From SCGC-AAA076-P13 sp964276235 (GTDB taxonomy: Bacteria > Pseudomonadota > Gammaproteobacteria > Magnimaribacterales > D2472), in the NCBI GenBank assembly GCA_964276235.1, contig CAXYEK010000001.1:434001-498000 (forward strand): a DNA stretch of 64,000 bases. The letters are read 5' to 3'. Below, piece by piece: positions 48,138 to 57,432 of this stretch. Under the pieces are notes generated by a model, which had not been told where the DNA came from, did no database searches, and was given only the letters and a program-made list of their open reading frames with translations. Position numbers and translations under genes: made by a program. Numbering within the stretch: the stretch's first letter is position 1; the number at the start of each line of letters is the position of its first letter.

Positions 48138-48748
48138 AAATAGAACTACTATCATCAACAAAAACGCAAGATATTAATATTTCTGATAATGCATTTAGTA
48201 AAGACTTCAATGAGTCACTTGTGCATCAAGCTGTTGTAAGTTACATGGCTAAATCAAGACAGGGAACTTCAAAGCAAAAAACAAGATCAGAAGTTAGAGG
48301 TGGCGGTAAGAAGCCATATGCTCAGAAAGGTACTGGAAGAGCAAGAGCAGGAACTATAAGAAGTCCTTTATGGAGAGGTGGTGGTGTCACTTTTGCTGCA
48401 ACACCAAGAGATTACAGCAAAAAGATTAATAAGAAGATGTATAAAGCTGCAATAAGATCTATATTCTCAGAGTTACTGAGACAAAATAGACTAGTTGCAA
48501 TTGAAAATCCTGTACTTGAAAAACCAAAAACAAAAGAAATTAGTACCTTCTTAAAACAATTCTCATTAAGTAAAGTATTAATCATTACCGACGAGCTGGA
48601 TGTTAACTTTTATCTATCAACTCGGAATATTCCAAATGTTGATGTAATAACTGTTAGAGAAATAAACCCAGTTTCACTTTTAAAAGCTAATAAAGTAGCA
48701 GTTACTGCAGAAGCTTTTAAGAAAATTGAGGAATGGATTGATGCATAA
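48134..48748 (+). CDS. rplD: 50S ribosomal protein L4
   Basis: L4 lines the exit tunnel and in E. coli represses the S10 operon. The 204-residue protein contains GGGKKPYAQKGTGRARAG and SPLWRGGGVTF of the tunnel loop. It overlaps rplC by 4 bases and rplW by 8 bases, so all three are coupled. Confidence 0.97.
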   Translation: MKIELLSSTKTQDINISDNAFSKDFNESLVHQAVVSYMAKSRQGTSKQKTRSEVRGGGKKPYAQKGTGRARAGTIRSPLWRGGGVTFAATPRDYSKKINKKMYKAAIRSIFSELLRQNRLVAIENPVLEKPKTKEISTFLKQFSLSKVLIITDELDVNFYLSTRNIPNVDVITVREINPVSLLKANKVAVTAEAFKKIEEWIDA

Positions 48749-49037
48749 CGAAAAACTATTCACCTTAATTAAATCTCCAATCGTTACTGAAAAGTCAGCA
48801 AGGATAGGTGAATCATTGAAACAAGTGGTATTTAAAGTTGATCTTTCAGCAAATAAAAGAGAAATCAAAAAAGCCGTTGAAGAACTTTTCAAAGTAGAAG
48901 TTACTAAAGTAACTACTTCAATCATGAAGGGTAAAAGAAAAAGAAATAGAAATGGATTACATAAAAAATCTGACTATAAAAAAGCTTTTGTTACTTTAAG
49001 TAAAGATTCAGACATTCAATTCGAGGGAATTAATTAA
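48741..49037 (+). CDS. rplW: 50S ribosomal protein L23
   Basis: L23 sits at the tunnel exit and docks trigger factor and SRP. The 98-residue start is the ATG at 48741, with GAGGAA seven bases upstream; the TTG at 48726 is rejected. SPIVTEKSAR and the loop KGKRKRNRNG are typical. Its first 8 bases overlap the end of rplD. Confidence 0.95.
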   Translation: MHNEKLFTLIKSPIVTEKSARIGESLKQVVFKVDLSANKREIKKAVEELFKVEVTKVTTSIMKGKRKRNRNGLHKKSDYKKAFVTLSKDSDIQFEGIN

Positions 49038-49039
49038 TC

Positions 49040-49867
49040 ATGGCTATTATTAAAGCAAAACCAACTAGTCCAGGTAGACGTGGTGTTATAGCCATTAAGT
49101 CAGACCTGCACAAAGGAAAGCCGCACAAAGCTCTCATCCAATCAAAATCCAAAAATGGTGGAAGAAATAATAACGGAAGAATTACAGTAAGACATCAAGG
49201 TGGTGGCCACAAGCAACACTATAGAATCATTGACTTTAAAAGGAATAAATTTGATATTCCTGCAGTTGTTGAAAGATTGGAGTATGACCCAAATAGATCT
49301 GCTCATATAGCATTACTACTTTATAAAGATGGTGAAAGAAGATACATCATTGCGCCAGCAAAATTAAACGTTGGTGATGAAATAATTTCTTCAGAAAAAT
49401 GCGAAATAAAAGTTGGTAACTCAATGAAGCTTAAGGACATACCTTTAGGAACAAACATTCATTGTGTAGAACTAAAACCTTTAAAAGGTGCTCAGCTTGC
49501 AAGAAGTGCTGGAACATCTGCAAGACTTGTAGCTAAAGAAGGTATATATGCAACATTAAGACTTCAGTCTGGAGAAACTAGAAAAGTTCTTTGGGAATGT
49601 CGTGCTACTTTAGGAACAGTATCAAATCAAGAAAATAATCTTAGATCACTTGGTAAAGCAGGTGCTAAAAGGTGGAGAGGAGTCAGACCTACTGTTAGAG
49701 GTGTTGCTATGAATCCTGTAGATCATCCACATGGTGGTGGTGAAGGAAGAACTTCAGGTGGAAGACATCCATCAACTCCATGGGGCGTCCCAACCAAGGG
49801 TTATAAAACAAGAAAAAATCAAAGAACAGATGACCTCATTATAAGAAGACGAGGAAGCAGGAAGTAA
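49040..49867 (+). CDS. rplB: 50S ribosomal protein L2
   Basis: L2 is needed for subunit joining and peptidyl-transferase formation. The 275-residue protein carries RVVAMNPVDHPHGGGEG in the variant form RGVAMNPVDHPHGGGEGR, including the important His. KPTSPGRRGV at the N-terminus is typical. Confidence 0.98.
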   Translation: MAIIKAKPTSPGRRGVIAIKSDLHKGKPHKALIQSKSKNGGRNNNGRITVRHQGGGHKQHYRIIDFKRNKFDIPAVVERLEYDPNRSAHIALLLYKDGERRYIIAPAKLNVGDEIISSEKCEIKVGNSMKLKDIPLGTNIHCVELKPLKGAQLARSAGTSARLVAKEGIYATLRLQSGETRKVLWECRATLGTVSNQENNLRSLGKAGAKRWRGVRPTVRGVAMNPVDHPHGGGEGRTSGGRHPSTPWGVPTKGYKTRKNQRTDDLIIRRRGSRK

Positions 49868-49870
49868 ATT

Positions 49871-50143
49871 ATGCCAAGATCACTAAAAAAAGGACCATTC
49901 ATAGACCTATCTCTTGAAAAAAAGGTTGAAGCTGCATTAGCTTCAAATGACAAGAGACCAATTAAGACATGGTCAAGAAGATCTATGGTTAATCCATCAA
50001 TGGTTGGTCTAACAATTGCTGTTCATAATGGAAGACAGCATGTTCCAGTCTATATCAATGAAGATATGGTAGGTCATAAATTGGGCGAATTTGCTATAAC
50101 AAGAACTTTTAGAATGCATTCAGGCGATAGGAAGGCTAAATAA
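49871..50143 (+). CDS. rpsS: 30S ribosomal protein S19
   Basis: S19 forms a head complex with S13. The 90-residue protein starts PRSLKKGPFIDLSL and ends with the FAITRTFRMHSGDRKAK region. It overlaps rplV by one base. Confidence 0.98.
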   Translation: MPRSLKKGPFIDLSLEKKVEAALASNDKRPIKTWSRRSMVNPSMVGLTIAVHNGRQHVPVYINEDMVGHKLGEFAITRTFRMHSGDRKAK

Positions 50144-50481
50144 TGGAAACAAGAGCTTATTTAAAAGGCACTAGACTATCTCCTCAAAAAGCAGGTTTAG
50201 TTGCTAATGCTATTAGAGGAAAATCCGTTCAAGAGGCTATGGATTTCCTAGTTTTTAATAAACAAAAAGGCTCAGCTATTATTAAAAAACTCTTAGAGTC
50301 TGCTATTGCAAATGCTGAAAATAATAATAATTCAGATATAGATTTATTATCAGTTAAATCAATAATCGTTAATCAAGGTATGAGATTAAAGAGAATGAAG
50401 CCAAGAGCAAGAGGCAGAGCTGACAGGATTATTAAACCAACATGCCATATTGAAATTATCTTATCGGAAGGGAATAAATAA
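50143..50481 (+). CDS. rplV: 50S ribosomal protein L22
   Basis: L22 lines the exit tunnel. The 112-residue protein includes LSPQKAGLVANAIRGK and the tunnel hairpin GMRLKRMKPRARGRADRI. It overlaps rpsC by one base. Confidence 0.98.
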   Translation: METRAYLKGTRLSPQKAGLVANAIRGKSVQEAMDFLVFNKQKGSAIIKKLLESAIANAENNNNSDIDLLSVKSIIVNQGMRLKRMKPRARGRADRIIKPTCHIEIILSEGNK

Positions 50482-51140
50482 TGGGACAAAAAGTTAATCC
50501 AACAGGTTTTAGATTAGGTATCTCAAAAAAGCAAAATGCTAATTGGTACGCTAAAGGCAAAGACTTCTCTACATATCTAATACAAGATTTAAAAGTAAGA
50601 GAATATTTCAAAACTAAACTTAAAAATTCATCAATTAGCAAAATTGAATTAGAAAGATCAGCTGAAAACTTTGTTGTTTCAATATATACGTCCAGACCTG
50701 GGATTATTATTGGAAAACGAGGAGAGGAAATAGATAACCTTAAAAAAGCTGTTGAGAAAATAGTAAAAAAACCAGCTCAAATAAATATTAAAGAAGTTAA
50801 AAAACCTGATACTGATGCACAAATTTTAGCCGAAGGTGTTGCTCAACAATTAGAAAGAAGGGTAATGTTCAGAAGAGCAATGAAGAGAACAGTTCAAAGC
50901 GCTCTAAGACAAAGTGCTAAAGGTGTTCGAGTTGAAGTTTCTGGAAGATTGAACGGTGCAGAGATTGCTAGAACAGAATGGTATAGAGAAGGAAGAGTTC
51001 CATTGCATACACTTCGTGCTGATATAGATTATGGTACTGCTGAAGCTTTGACTACTTATGGAATTATTGGTATTAAAGTATGGGTATTCAAAGGTGAAAT
51101 AACTGAAGATCCATACAAAGTAGATTTGGGAGTTAGTTAA
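50481..51140 (+). CDS. rpsC: 30S ribosomal protein S3
   Basis: S3 lies at the mRNA entry site with helicase activity. The 219-residue protein has the KH motif RPGIIIGKRGEEIDNLKK and the C-terminal RAMKRTVQSALRQSAKGV. Length is slightly below the E. coli 233, with a shorter tail. Confidence 0.98.
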   Translation: MGQKVNPTGFRLGISKKQNANWYAKGKDFSTYLIQDLKVREYFKTKLKNSSISKIELERSAENFVVSIYTSRPGIIIGKRGEEIDNLKKAVEKIVKKPAQINIKEVKKPDTDAQILAEGVAQQLERRVMFRRAMKRTVQSALRQSAKGVRVEVSGRLNGAEIARTEWYREGRVPLHTLRADIDYGTAEALTTYGIIGIKVWVFKGEITEDPYKVDLGVS

Positions 51141-51145
51141 GAATC

Positions 51146-51556
51146 ATGTTACAGCCAAAACAAACAAAGTTTAGAAAGATGCATAAAGGTCGAAATAGAG
51201 GCCTTGCACAGAATGGGAATACAGTTGCTTTCGGAAGATTTGGACTTGTTGCTTCTGATAGAGGTCGCATAACTGCCCGTCAGATAGAGGCAGCTAGACG
51301 TGCAATGACGAGACATATTAAAAGAGGCGGAAATATTTGGATAAGGATATTCCCTGACAAGCCTATTACAAAAAAACCTTTAGAAGTTCGTATGGGAAAA
51401 GGTAAGGGTAATGTTGAATATTGGGTTGCACTTGTCCAGCCAGGAAAAGTAATGTTTGAGATGGCCGGTGTTGAAGAAGAACTTGCTAGAGAAGCTTTTA
51501 AATTGGCCGCAGCTAAATTACCTATTAAAACCCATTTTATTAGGAAGGACGTATAA
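51146..51556 (+). CDS. rplP: 50S ribosomal protein L16
   Basis: L16 supports the A-site tRNA. The 136-residue protein contains KFRKMHKGRNRG and ITARQIEAARRAMTRHIKRG. The substrate Arg of YcfD in the KPLEVRMGKGKG segment is conserved. It ends directly before rpmC. Confidence 0.98.
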   Translation: MLQPKQTKFRKMHKGRNRGLAQNGNTVAFGRFGLVASDRGRITARQIEAARRAMTRHIKRGGNIWIRIFPDKPITKKPLEVRMGKGKGNVEYWVALVQPGKVMFEMAGVEEELAREAFKLAAAKLPIKTHFIRKDV

Positions 51557-51763
51557 ATGAGTAAGGAATTAATAGATCTTAGAAAGAAAAATATGGAGCA
51601 GCTAGATGCAGAACTCACTGCTACTAGACAAGCTCAATTTACTTTAAGAATTAAACATAAGACTGGACAGTTAAATGAAACTAATCAGTTAACACTTGCT
51701 AGAAAAAAAATAGCAAAAATTAAAACATTAATGAATGAATTAAAATTAAAGGATAGCAAATAA
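51557..51763 (+). CDS. rpmC: 50S ribosomal protein L29
   Basis: L29 is a small helical protein at the tunnel exit. The 68 residues form two helices with the typical LTLARKKIAKIKTLMNE. The start follows the L16 stop with no gap, and its end overlaps rpsQ by one base. Confidence 0.96.
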   Translation: MSKELIDLRKKNMEQLDAELTATRQAQFTLRIKHKTGQLNETNQLTLARKKIAKIKTLMNELKLKDSK

Positions 51764-52056
51764 TGAACTCAACTAATCCAAGAATTCTTTCTGGAGTTGT
51801 AATTAGCGACAAAGCTGACAAAACAATTACTGTAAAGATAGAAAGAAAAGTAAAGCATCCTGTTTACGGCAAAGTCATGAAAAGAGCTACTAAAGTTCAT
51901 GCTCACGATGAAAATAACTCTGCTGCAATTGGTGACTTAGTCTCTGTAAAGGAATGCAGACCAATATCTAAAAGTAAAACATGGGTTTTAGTTGAACAAG
52001 TTGCTCCAGTAATTAAAACAGTGATAGAAGAAGATATCACTGAGGAGAAAGAATAA
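51763..52056 (+). CDS. rpsQ: 30S ribosomal protein S17
   Basis: S17 binds 16S helix 11. The 97-residue protein contains LSGVVISDKADKTITVKIER and a short acidic C-terminal extension (about 12 residues) beyond the E. coli length of 84. It overlaps rplN by one base. Confidence 0.97.
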   Translation: MNSTNPRILSGVVISDKADKTITVKIERKVKHPVYGKVMKRATKVHAHDENNSAAIGDLVSVKECRPISKSKTWVLVEQVAPVIKTVIEEDITEEKE

Positions 52057-52424
52057 TGATTCAAATGCAATCACTATTAAAAATAGCAGATAACAGTGGC
52101 GCTAGAAGTGTTATGTGTATCAAAGTTCTTGGTGGATCAAAAAGAAGATATGCCAACATTGGCGATATTATAAAAGTAGCTATAAGAGAAGCAATCCCAA
52201 CTGGTAAGGTCAAAAAAGGACAAGTTGTTGATGCTTTAATAGTAAGAACAAGAAAAGGTGTCAGAAGAAGAGACGGCTCTTTAATTAAGTTTGATGAAAA
52301 TGCAGCTGTTTTAATTAATGCTCAAAAAGCGCCAATTGGTACTAGGGTTTTTGGACCAGTTACCAGAGAACTTCGTGAAGGAAAGCATATGAAAATTCTT
52401 TCTTTAGCTCCTGAGGTTATATAA
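52056..52424 (+). CDS. rplN: 50S ribosomal protein L14
   Basis: L14 contributes to the inter-subunit bridge. The 122-residue protein starts MIQMQSLLKIADNSGAR and contains GQVVDALIVRTRKGVRRRDG. The residue count equals the 122 of most bacteria. In E. coli this gene starts the spc operon; no promoter is seen here. Confidence 0.98.
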   Translation: MIQMQSLLKIADNSGARSVMCIKVLGGSKRRYANIGDIIKVAIREAIPTGKVKKGQVVDALIVRTRKGVRRRDGSLIKFDENAAVLINAQKAPIGTRVFGPVTRELREGKHMKILSLAPEVI

Positions 52425-52426
52425 AA

Positions 52427-52762
52427 ATGAAAACTAGTATTAGTCCAACAAAATTAAGATCAGGTGATGAAGTTATTGTTACTGCTGGCAAAGATTCTGG
52501 AAAAAAAGGAACTTTAAGAAAAATTCTTAAAACTAAGGATAAAGGTTTTGTAACAGGAATCAATATGGTTAAAAAACATACTAAACCAAATCCTGAAATG
52601 GGAATTACAGGCGGAGTGGTAGAGCAAGAGGCTGCGATAGATTTATCTAACCTAGCTATATGGAATCCATCAAAGAAATCCAAAGATAAGATTTCTTATT
52701 CGACAGACAAAGATGGAAAAAAAATAAGATTATTTAAATCAGATAATAAAGAGATTAAGTAA
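52427..52762 (+). CDS. rplX: 50S ribosomal protein L24
   Basis: L24 is an assembly initiator. The 111-residue protein has the KOW segment LRSGDEVIVTAGKDSGKKGT and GVVEQEAAIDLSNLAIWNP. It directly abuts rplE. Confidence 0.97.
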   Translation: MKTSISPTKLRSGDEVIVTAGKDSGKKGTLRKILKTKDKGFVTGINMVKKHTKPNPEMGITGGVVEQEAAIDLSNLAIWNPSKKSKDKISYSTDKDGKKIRLFKSDNKEIK

Positions 52763-53302
52763 ATGTCAAATTTAAGAGAGAAATATAACACAGAGCTAAA
52801 AGCTATCCTTCAAGAAAAGTTAGGCATGAAAAATGTTATGGCGGTTCCTAAACTTACTAAAGTAGTTATTAATATGGGTGTTGGAGAAGCTGCTACTGAT
52901 AAAAAACATCTTGAATCTGCAGTTCAAAATATGACAGCTATTGCTGGGCAAAAACCAGTAGTTACTAAGGCAAGAAAATCTGTTGCAAGTTTTAAAATTA
53001 GAGAAGGATGGCCAATAGGTTGCAAAGTAACTCTAAGAGGCAACAAAATGTATGAATTTATGGAAAGGCTAATTGACGTAGCAATTCCAAGAGAAAGAGA
53101 TTTTAGAGGACTAAGTCCAAAGTCTTTTGATGGACAAGGAAATTATAATTTTGGAATAAAAGAACAGATTATCTTTCCAGAAATAAAATTTGATAATGTG
53201 GATACTATCAGGGGCATGGATATATGTATCAATACTTCTGCAACAAACAAAGAAGATGCTAAGGCTTTATTAGAAGTTTTACAATTTCCCTTCAAAAAAT
53301 AG
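52763..53302 (+). CDS. rplE: 50S ribosomal protein L5
   Basis: L5 binds 5S rRNA. The 179-residue protein contains KVVINMGVGEA, KPVVTKARKSVASFKIREGW and the C-terminal GMDICINTSATNKEDAKALL. Length equals E. coli. Confidence 0.98.
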   Translation: MSNLREKYNTELKAILQEKLGMKNVMAVPKLTKVVINMGVGEAATDKKHLESAVQNMTAIAGQKPVVTKARKSVASFKIREGWPIGCKVTLRGNKMYEFMERLIDVAIPRERDFRGLSPKSFDGQGNYNFGIKEQIIFPEIKFDNVDTIRGMDICINTSATNKEDAKALLEVLQFPFKK

Positions 53303-53311
53303 GTAATAGAA

Positions 53312-53617
53312 ATGGCAAAGAAATCAATGATAGCTAGAGAAGTTAAAAGAATAAAAATGGTAGCTAAGTATGCTGAAAAAAGAGCAAACCTAAAAGCTAT
53401 TATGAGTGACGAAAGTGCTTCAAGTGAAGAAAAATATGAAGCTTCAATCAAGTTTCAAAAACTTCCAAGAAATGCTAGTCCATCGAGAGTTGTAAGAAGA
53501 TGTCAGGTAACTGGGAGGCCTCATGCTGTATATAGAAAGTTTGGACTTAGCAGGATTAAGCTAAGAGAAGCAGCTATGAGAGGCGATATCCCAGGTTTAG
53601 TTAAATCAAGTTGGTAA
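53312..53617 (+). CDS. rpsN: 30S ribosomal protein S14, zinc-free type
   Basis: S14 is a 30S head protein. The 101-residue length and the single Cys (RRCQVTGRP) show the long form without a zinc ribbon. KFGLSRIKLREAAMRGDIPG and the terminal KSSW are typical. Confidence 0.98.
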   Translation: MAKKSMIAREVKRIKMVAKYAEKRANLKAIMSDESASSEEKYEASIKFQKLPRNASPSRVVRRCQVTGRPHAVYRKFGLSRIKLREAAMRGDIPGLVKSSW

Positions 53618-53626
53618 TATAATATT

Positions 53627-54022
53627 ATGAGTTTTCAAGATCCTATAGCAGATTGTTTAACAAGAATACGTAACGGCTTAATGCGCGGTAAAGTAGACGT
53701 AGTTGCGCCTTATTCAAAACTAAAACATGAATTAGTTAACGTTTTGGTTTCAGAAGGTTATATAAAAAGTTGTGAAAAGACAGAACAAGAAGGAAAGCCT
53801 TTTATAAAGATAACTCTGAAGTATCATAATTCAGCTCCAGCAATTAAAACTATTAAACGAATAAGTAAGCCTAGTTTGAGAGAGTACTCAGCATCAACAG
53901 ATTTGAAATCAGTAAAAAATGGTTTAGGCGCTTTTATTATTTCTACTAATCTAGGATTGATGACAGATAAGCAAGCAAAAGCCAAGAATGTTGGCGGTGA
54001 AATTTTGTGCGAGGTATTTTAA
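53627..54022 (+). CDS. rpsH: 30S ribosomal protein S8
   Basis: S8 binds the central domain of 16S rRNA and in E. coli represses the spc operon at rplE. The 131-residue protein starts SFQDPIADCLTRIRNG and ends KAKNVGGEILCEVF. The ATG of rplF follows one base later. Confidence 0.98.
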   Translation: MSFQDPIADCLTRIRNGLMRGKVDVVAPYSKLKHELVNVLVSEGYIKSCEKTEQEGKPFIKITLKYHNSAPAIKTIKRISKPSLREYSASTDLKSVKNGLGAFIISTNLGLMTDKQAKAKNVGGEILCEVF

Positions 54023-54023
54023 T

Positions 54024-54566
54024 ATGTCTAGAGTAGCAAAAAACCCTATAACAATTATTGATGGTGTAACAGTAAATGTTACTGATAGCGCTATAGAAGT
54101 AAAAGGTAAAATAGGAGAATTGAAGTTTGAATTACCTAAAACTATAGCACTTGAAGTAAATGACAATGTCATAACTGTTCAATATGAAGAAAATAATCAG
54201 CAATCAGTAGCCTTAGCAGGAACAACAAGAGCTTTAGTTAATAATATGATAATTGGAGTTTCAGAAGGTTTTGAAAAGAAACTAGAATTAAAAGGTGTGG
54301 GTTATAGAGCTAAAGCATCAGGTAAATTGCTTGAATTAACGCTTGGTTTTTCTCATCCAGTTAAGTATCAACTTCCAGAAGAAGTACAAGTTGAGACACC
54401 ATCACAAACAGAAGTAGTACTAAAGAGTCATAATAAACAGATTCTTGGACAAGCTGCTGCGGAAATTAGGGCATTTAGACCACCAGAGCCATATAAAGGT
54501 AAGGGTGTTAGGTATTCTGATGAAAATGTTAGAAGAAAAGAAGCTAAAAAAGCAGCTGGAGCATAA
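54024..54566 (+). CDS. rplF: 50S ribosomal protein L6
   Basis: L6 lies near the factor-binding site. The ATG at 54024 gives 180 residues starting SRVAKNPI, which fits the family; an in-frame start at 53988 inside rpsH is rejected. The C-terminal FRPPEPYKGKGVRYSDENVRRKE is typical, split across the loop. Confidence 0.96.
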   Translation: MSRVAKNPITIIDGVTVNVTDSAIEVKGKIGELKFELPKTIALEVNDNVITVQYEENNQQSVALAGTTRALVNNMIIGVSEGFEKKLELKGVGYRAKASGKLLELTLGFSHPVKYQLPEEVQVETPSQTEVVLKSHNKQILGQAAAEIRAFRPPEPYKGKGVRYSDENVRRKEAKKAAGA

Positions 54567-54568
54567 CA

Positions 54569-54916
54569 ATGAGTATTAAGAACATGTCAAGACTCAGAAG
54601 AGCAAAGAAGACAAGAATGAATATTAAAGATCAAGAGTCACCAAGACTTACGGTTTTCAGATCTTCAAAGCATTTCTATGCGCAAGTATTTGATAGCTTA
54701 GGAACTAAAGTCATAGCATCCGCTTCAACAGTTGAAAAAGATATAGATACTAAATCTAACAATGTTCAAGGAGCTGAAGGTGTTGGTAAGAGAGTTGCAG
54801 AAAGAGCTTTAGAAAATGGAATTACAAAAGTGGTCTTTGATAGATCTGGATATAAATATCATGGCCGTATCAAAGCATTAGCTGATTCAGCTAGACAAGC
54901 TGGCCTGGAGTTTTAA
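54569..54916 (+). CDS. rplR: 50S ribosomal protein L18
   Basis: L18 binds 5S rRNA with L5. The 115-residue protein contains RLTVFRSSKHFYAQV and the C-terminal FDRSGYKYHGRIKALADSAR. A second ATG five codons in is also possible as a start. Confidence 0.97.
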   Translation: MSIKNMSRLRRAKKTRMNIKDQESPRLTVFRSSKHFYAQVFDSLGTKVIASASTVEKDIDTKSNNVQGAEGVGKRVAERALENGITKVVFDRSGYKYHGRIKALADSARQAGLEF

Positions 54917-54923
54917 TTAAATT

Positions 54924-55433
54924 ATGAAAGAAAATAATACAGCAAATAATCAACAATCTGATGCTCTAGAAGAAAAGCTAGTTCAAGTTAATAGAGTAGC
55001 TAAGGTTGTAAAAGGCGGAAGAATTTTTGGTTTTACAGCTCTAACTGTTGTTGGAGACGGGAATGGCAAAGTTGGATTTGGCAGAGGAAAAGCAAAAGAA
55101 GTGCCAATAGCTATTCAAAAAGCTATGGAAAATGCTAGAAGAAGTATGGTTGATGTTGAACTCAACAATAATACTTTATGGTATCCAGTTAAAGCAAAGC
55201 ATGGTGCGGCTAATGTTTATATGCAGCCTGCATCAGAAGGTACAGGTATTATTGCAGGTGGTGCGATGAGAGCAGTCCTTGAATTAGCTGGTGTACAGAA
55301 TGTTTTAGCTAAATGTTATGGATCAACAAATCCCGTAAATGTTGTAAGAGCAACCATTAATGCATTAAGCACAATGGAATCACCAGAAACTGTTGCAGTT
55401 AGAAGAGGAAAAAAAGTTGAGCAAGTATCATGA
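54924..55433 (+). CDS. rpsE: 30S ribosomal protein S5
   Basis: S5 affects decoding and mRNA unwinding. The 169-residue protein contains VNRVAKVVKGGRIFGFTALT and GDGNGKVGFGRGKAKEVP. It overlaps rpmD by four bases (ATGA). Confidence 0.98.
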   Translation: MKENNTANNQQSDALEEKLVQVNRVAKVVKGGRIFGFTALTVVGDGNGKVGFGRGKAKEVPIAIQKAMENARRSMVDVELNNNTLWYPVKAKHGAANVYMQPASEGTGIIAGGAMRAVLELAGVQNVLAKCYGSTNPVNVVRATINALSTMESPETVAVRRGKKVEQVS

Positions 55434-55618
55434 GTAAAGACAAAACAATGACTATCAAGTTAATCAAAAGTGGAATTGGAAGAATGAAAAGTCATAAGCT
55501 TTGCATTAAAGGATTAGGTTTTAAAAAACTTAATCAAGTAGTTACAGTTGTAGATACTCCTAGCAATAGAGGCCTAGTCAACAAGATATCTGACATGATT
55601 GAGATTCAGGAAAACTAA
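55430..55618 (+). CDS. rpmD: 50S ribosomal protein L30
   Basis: L30 is a small 50S protein. The 62 residues contain IKLIKSGIGRMKSHKLCIKG and end with IQEN. A second ATG six codons in (MTIKL) could be the true start. It is one base from rplO. Confidence 0.95.
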   Translation: MSKDKTMTIKLIKSGIGRMKSHKLCIKGLGFKKLNQVVTVVDTPSNRGLVNKISDMIEIQEN

Positions 55619-55619
55619 A

Positions 55620-56126
55620 ATGAGCGAAAACGAAACAAATAATATGGCTTTAAATAGCCTTTCTAACAAAGGAACTTCTCAAAATAGGAAGAGAGTTGGA
55701 AGAGGCATGGGTTCTGGAACTGGTAAGACAGCTGGTAGAGGACATAAAGGTCAGAAATCACGAACAGGTGGAAATGTAAGAGCTGGATTTGAGGGTGGTC
55801 AAATGCCTCTTCAAATGAGGTTACCAAAATTTGGTTTCTCATCAAGAACAAACAATCATCTAAAAGAAGTCAATGTTAAAAACATTAATGGATTAGAAAC
55901 AGTAACTTTAGAGACATTAAAAGAACATAAGATAATTTCAAAGTCTGTTAAAAAAGTTAAGATTTTTGGAACTTTTGATCTTGAATCAAAAGTAAATGTA
56001 GAGGGTATAAAAGTAACCAAAGGCGCTAAAGAATCTATAGAAAAAGCAGGCGGGACTGTAGCAGAAATAATAGCCCCAGTTGTTAGGCCAAAAGGCGTTA
56101 AAAAAGCAGACAGGGTGTCGGAATAA
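55620..56126 (+). CDS. rplO: 50S ribosomal protein L15
   Basis: L15 is a late assembly protein. I place the start at ATG 55620, with AGGAAAA 8 bases upstream, giving 168 residues. An alternative ATG at 55644 (MALNSLSNKG) matches other family N-termini but lacks a ribosome-binding site. GRGMGSGTGKTAGRGHKGQ and FEGGQMPLQMRLPKFGF are typical. Confidence 0.95.
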   Translation: MSENETNNMALNSLSNKGTSQNRKRVGRGMGSGTGKTAGRGHKGQKSRTGGNVRAGFEGGQMPLQMRLPKFGFSSRTNNHLKEVNVKNINGLETVTLETLKEHKIISKSVKKVKIFGTFDLESKVNVEGIKVTKGAKESIEKAGGTVAEIIAPVVRPKGVKKADRVSE

Positions 56127-56129
56127 TAA

Positions 56130-57431
56130 ATGAGTGATCAGGGTAAAGGAATGAGCGACCTTTGGACAAGGCTTCGCTTCGTATTTGTTGCTATTCTTGT
56201 ATATAGAATAGGAACTCATATACCTATACCTGGAATAGATCCTGATAGATTAGCTGCTCTTTTTGATCAAAATCAGGGAACTATCATAGAAATGTTTAAC
56301 CTTTTCTCTGGTGGAGCTTTAGAAAGAATGAGTATCTTTGCTCTCAATGTTGTTCCATATATATCATCAGCAATTATCATGCAGCTTTTTTCTAACTCTA
56401 TTCCTTATTTACAAGAATTAAAGAAAGATGGTCAAGCTGGTAGAAATACAATTACTCAATACACAAGATACGGTACAGCATTTCTTGCATTTATTCAGGC
56501 ATCAGCACTTGCAGTTACCTTATCCGCTAGCGGATTAGCTTATACGCCAGGCCCATCCTTTTTTGTATCGGCTGTATTTTCTGTTGTAGCAGGAACTATG
56601 TTCTTAATGTGGCTTGGTGAACAAGTTTCTGAAAGAGGTATTGGAAACGGAATTTCTATAATTATAGCAACAAGTATTCTTACTGGTATTCCAGGTGCAA
56701 TTGGACAGGCATTGGAACAATCTAGACAAGGAGACTTAAGTGTTCTTCTTCTAATAGCTATTGGTCTTCTATCGATGGCAGTTATAGCAGTTGTTGTTTT
56801 CATCGAAAGAGGTCAACGTAGGATTACTGTCAATTATGCGCAAAGACAGCAAGGTAGAAAGTTAATGCAGGCTCAAACAAGTCATCTTCCTTTCAAAGTA
56901 AATATGGCTGGAGTTATTCCTGCTATCTTTGCTAGTACTTTTCTTCTCTTTCCAGCATCTTTATCAACTTGGTTTGGTCAAAGTGAGTCTCTCGGCTTTT
57001 TGCAAAGTTTTTCACTTGCCTTAAATCCAGGACAGCCTTTATATATTCTTGTATTCGCTGGTTTAATTATTAGTTTTTGTTTTATATGGTTAGCACTAAC
57101 CTTTAATACACGAGAAGTTTCAGATAATTTAAAACGATCTGGAGCATATATTGCAGGAATAAGACCGGGCGAGCAAACAGCAAATTACATAGACGCTGTT
57201 CTGGCACGTTTAACAGTATTCGGAGCAATATACCTAACATTAATTTGTTTACTTCCTCTTGCTCTTATTAATTTTGCTGGAGTATCACCAACTATCTCTG
57301 TTGGAGGAACTTCTGTATTGATTATCGTAGTTGTGCTTATGGATTTTATGGCGCAGGTTCAGTCACACATGATGTCCACCCAATATGAATCACTAATGAA
57401 AAAAGCAAATTTAAAAAATTATAAAAGGTAA
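56130..57431 (+). CDS. secY: Preprotein translocase subunit SecY
   Basis: SecY is the ten-helix channel of the Sec translocon. The 433-residue protein has the plug/helix 2 region RIGTHIPIPGIDP, FSGGALERMSIFALNVVPYISS in two parts, and the large cytoplasmic loops with ERGQRRITVNYA and GIRPGEQTANYID. It lies after rplO as in E. coli. Partner secE is at 32587. Confidence 0.98.
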   Translation: MSDQGKGMSDLWTRLRFVFVAILVYRIGTHIPIPGIDPDRLAALFDQNQGTIIEMFNLFSGGALERMSIFALNVVPYISSAIIMQLFSNSIPYLQELKKDGQAGRNTITQYTRYGTAFLAFIQASALAVTLSASGLAYTPGPSFFVSAVFSVVAGTMFLMWLGEQVSERGIGNGISIIIATSILTGIPGAIGQALEQSRQGDLSVLLLIAIGLLSMAVIAVVVFIERGQRRITVNYAQRQQGRKLMQAQTSHLPFKVNMAGVIPAIFASTFLLFPASLSTWFGQSESLGFLQSFSLALNPGQPLYILVFAGLIISFCFIWLALTFNTREVSDNLKRSGAYIAGIRPGEQTANYIDAVLARLTVFGAIYLTLICLLPLALINFAGVSPTISVGGTSVLIIVVVLMDFMAQVQSHMMSTQYESLMKKANLKNYKR

Positions 57432-57432
57432 T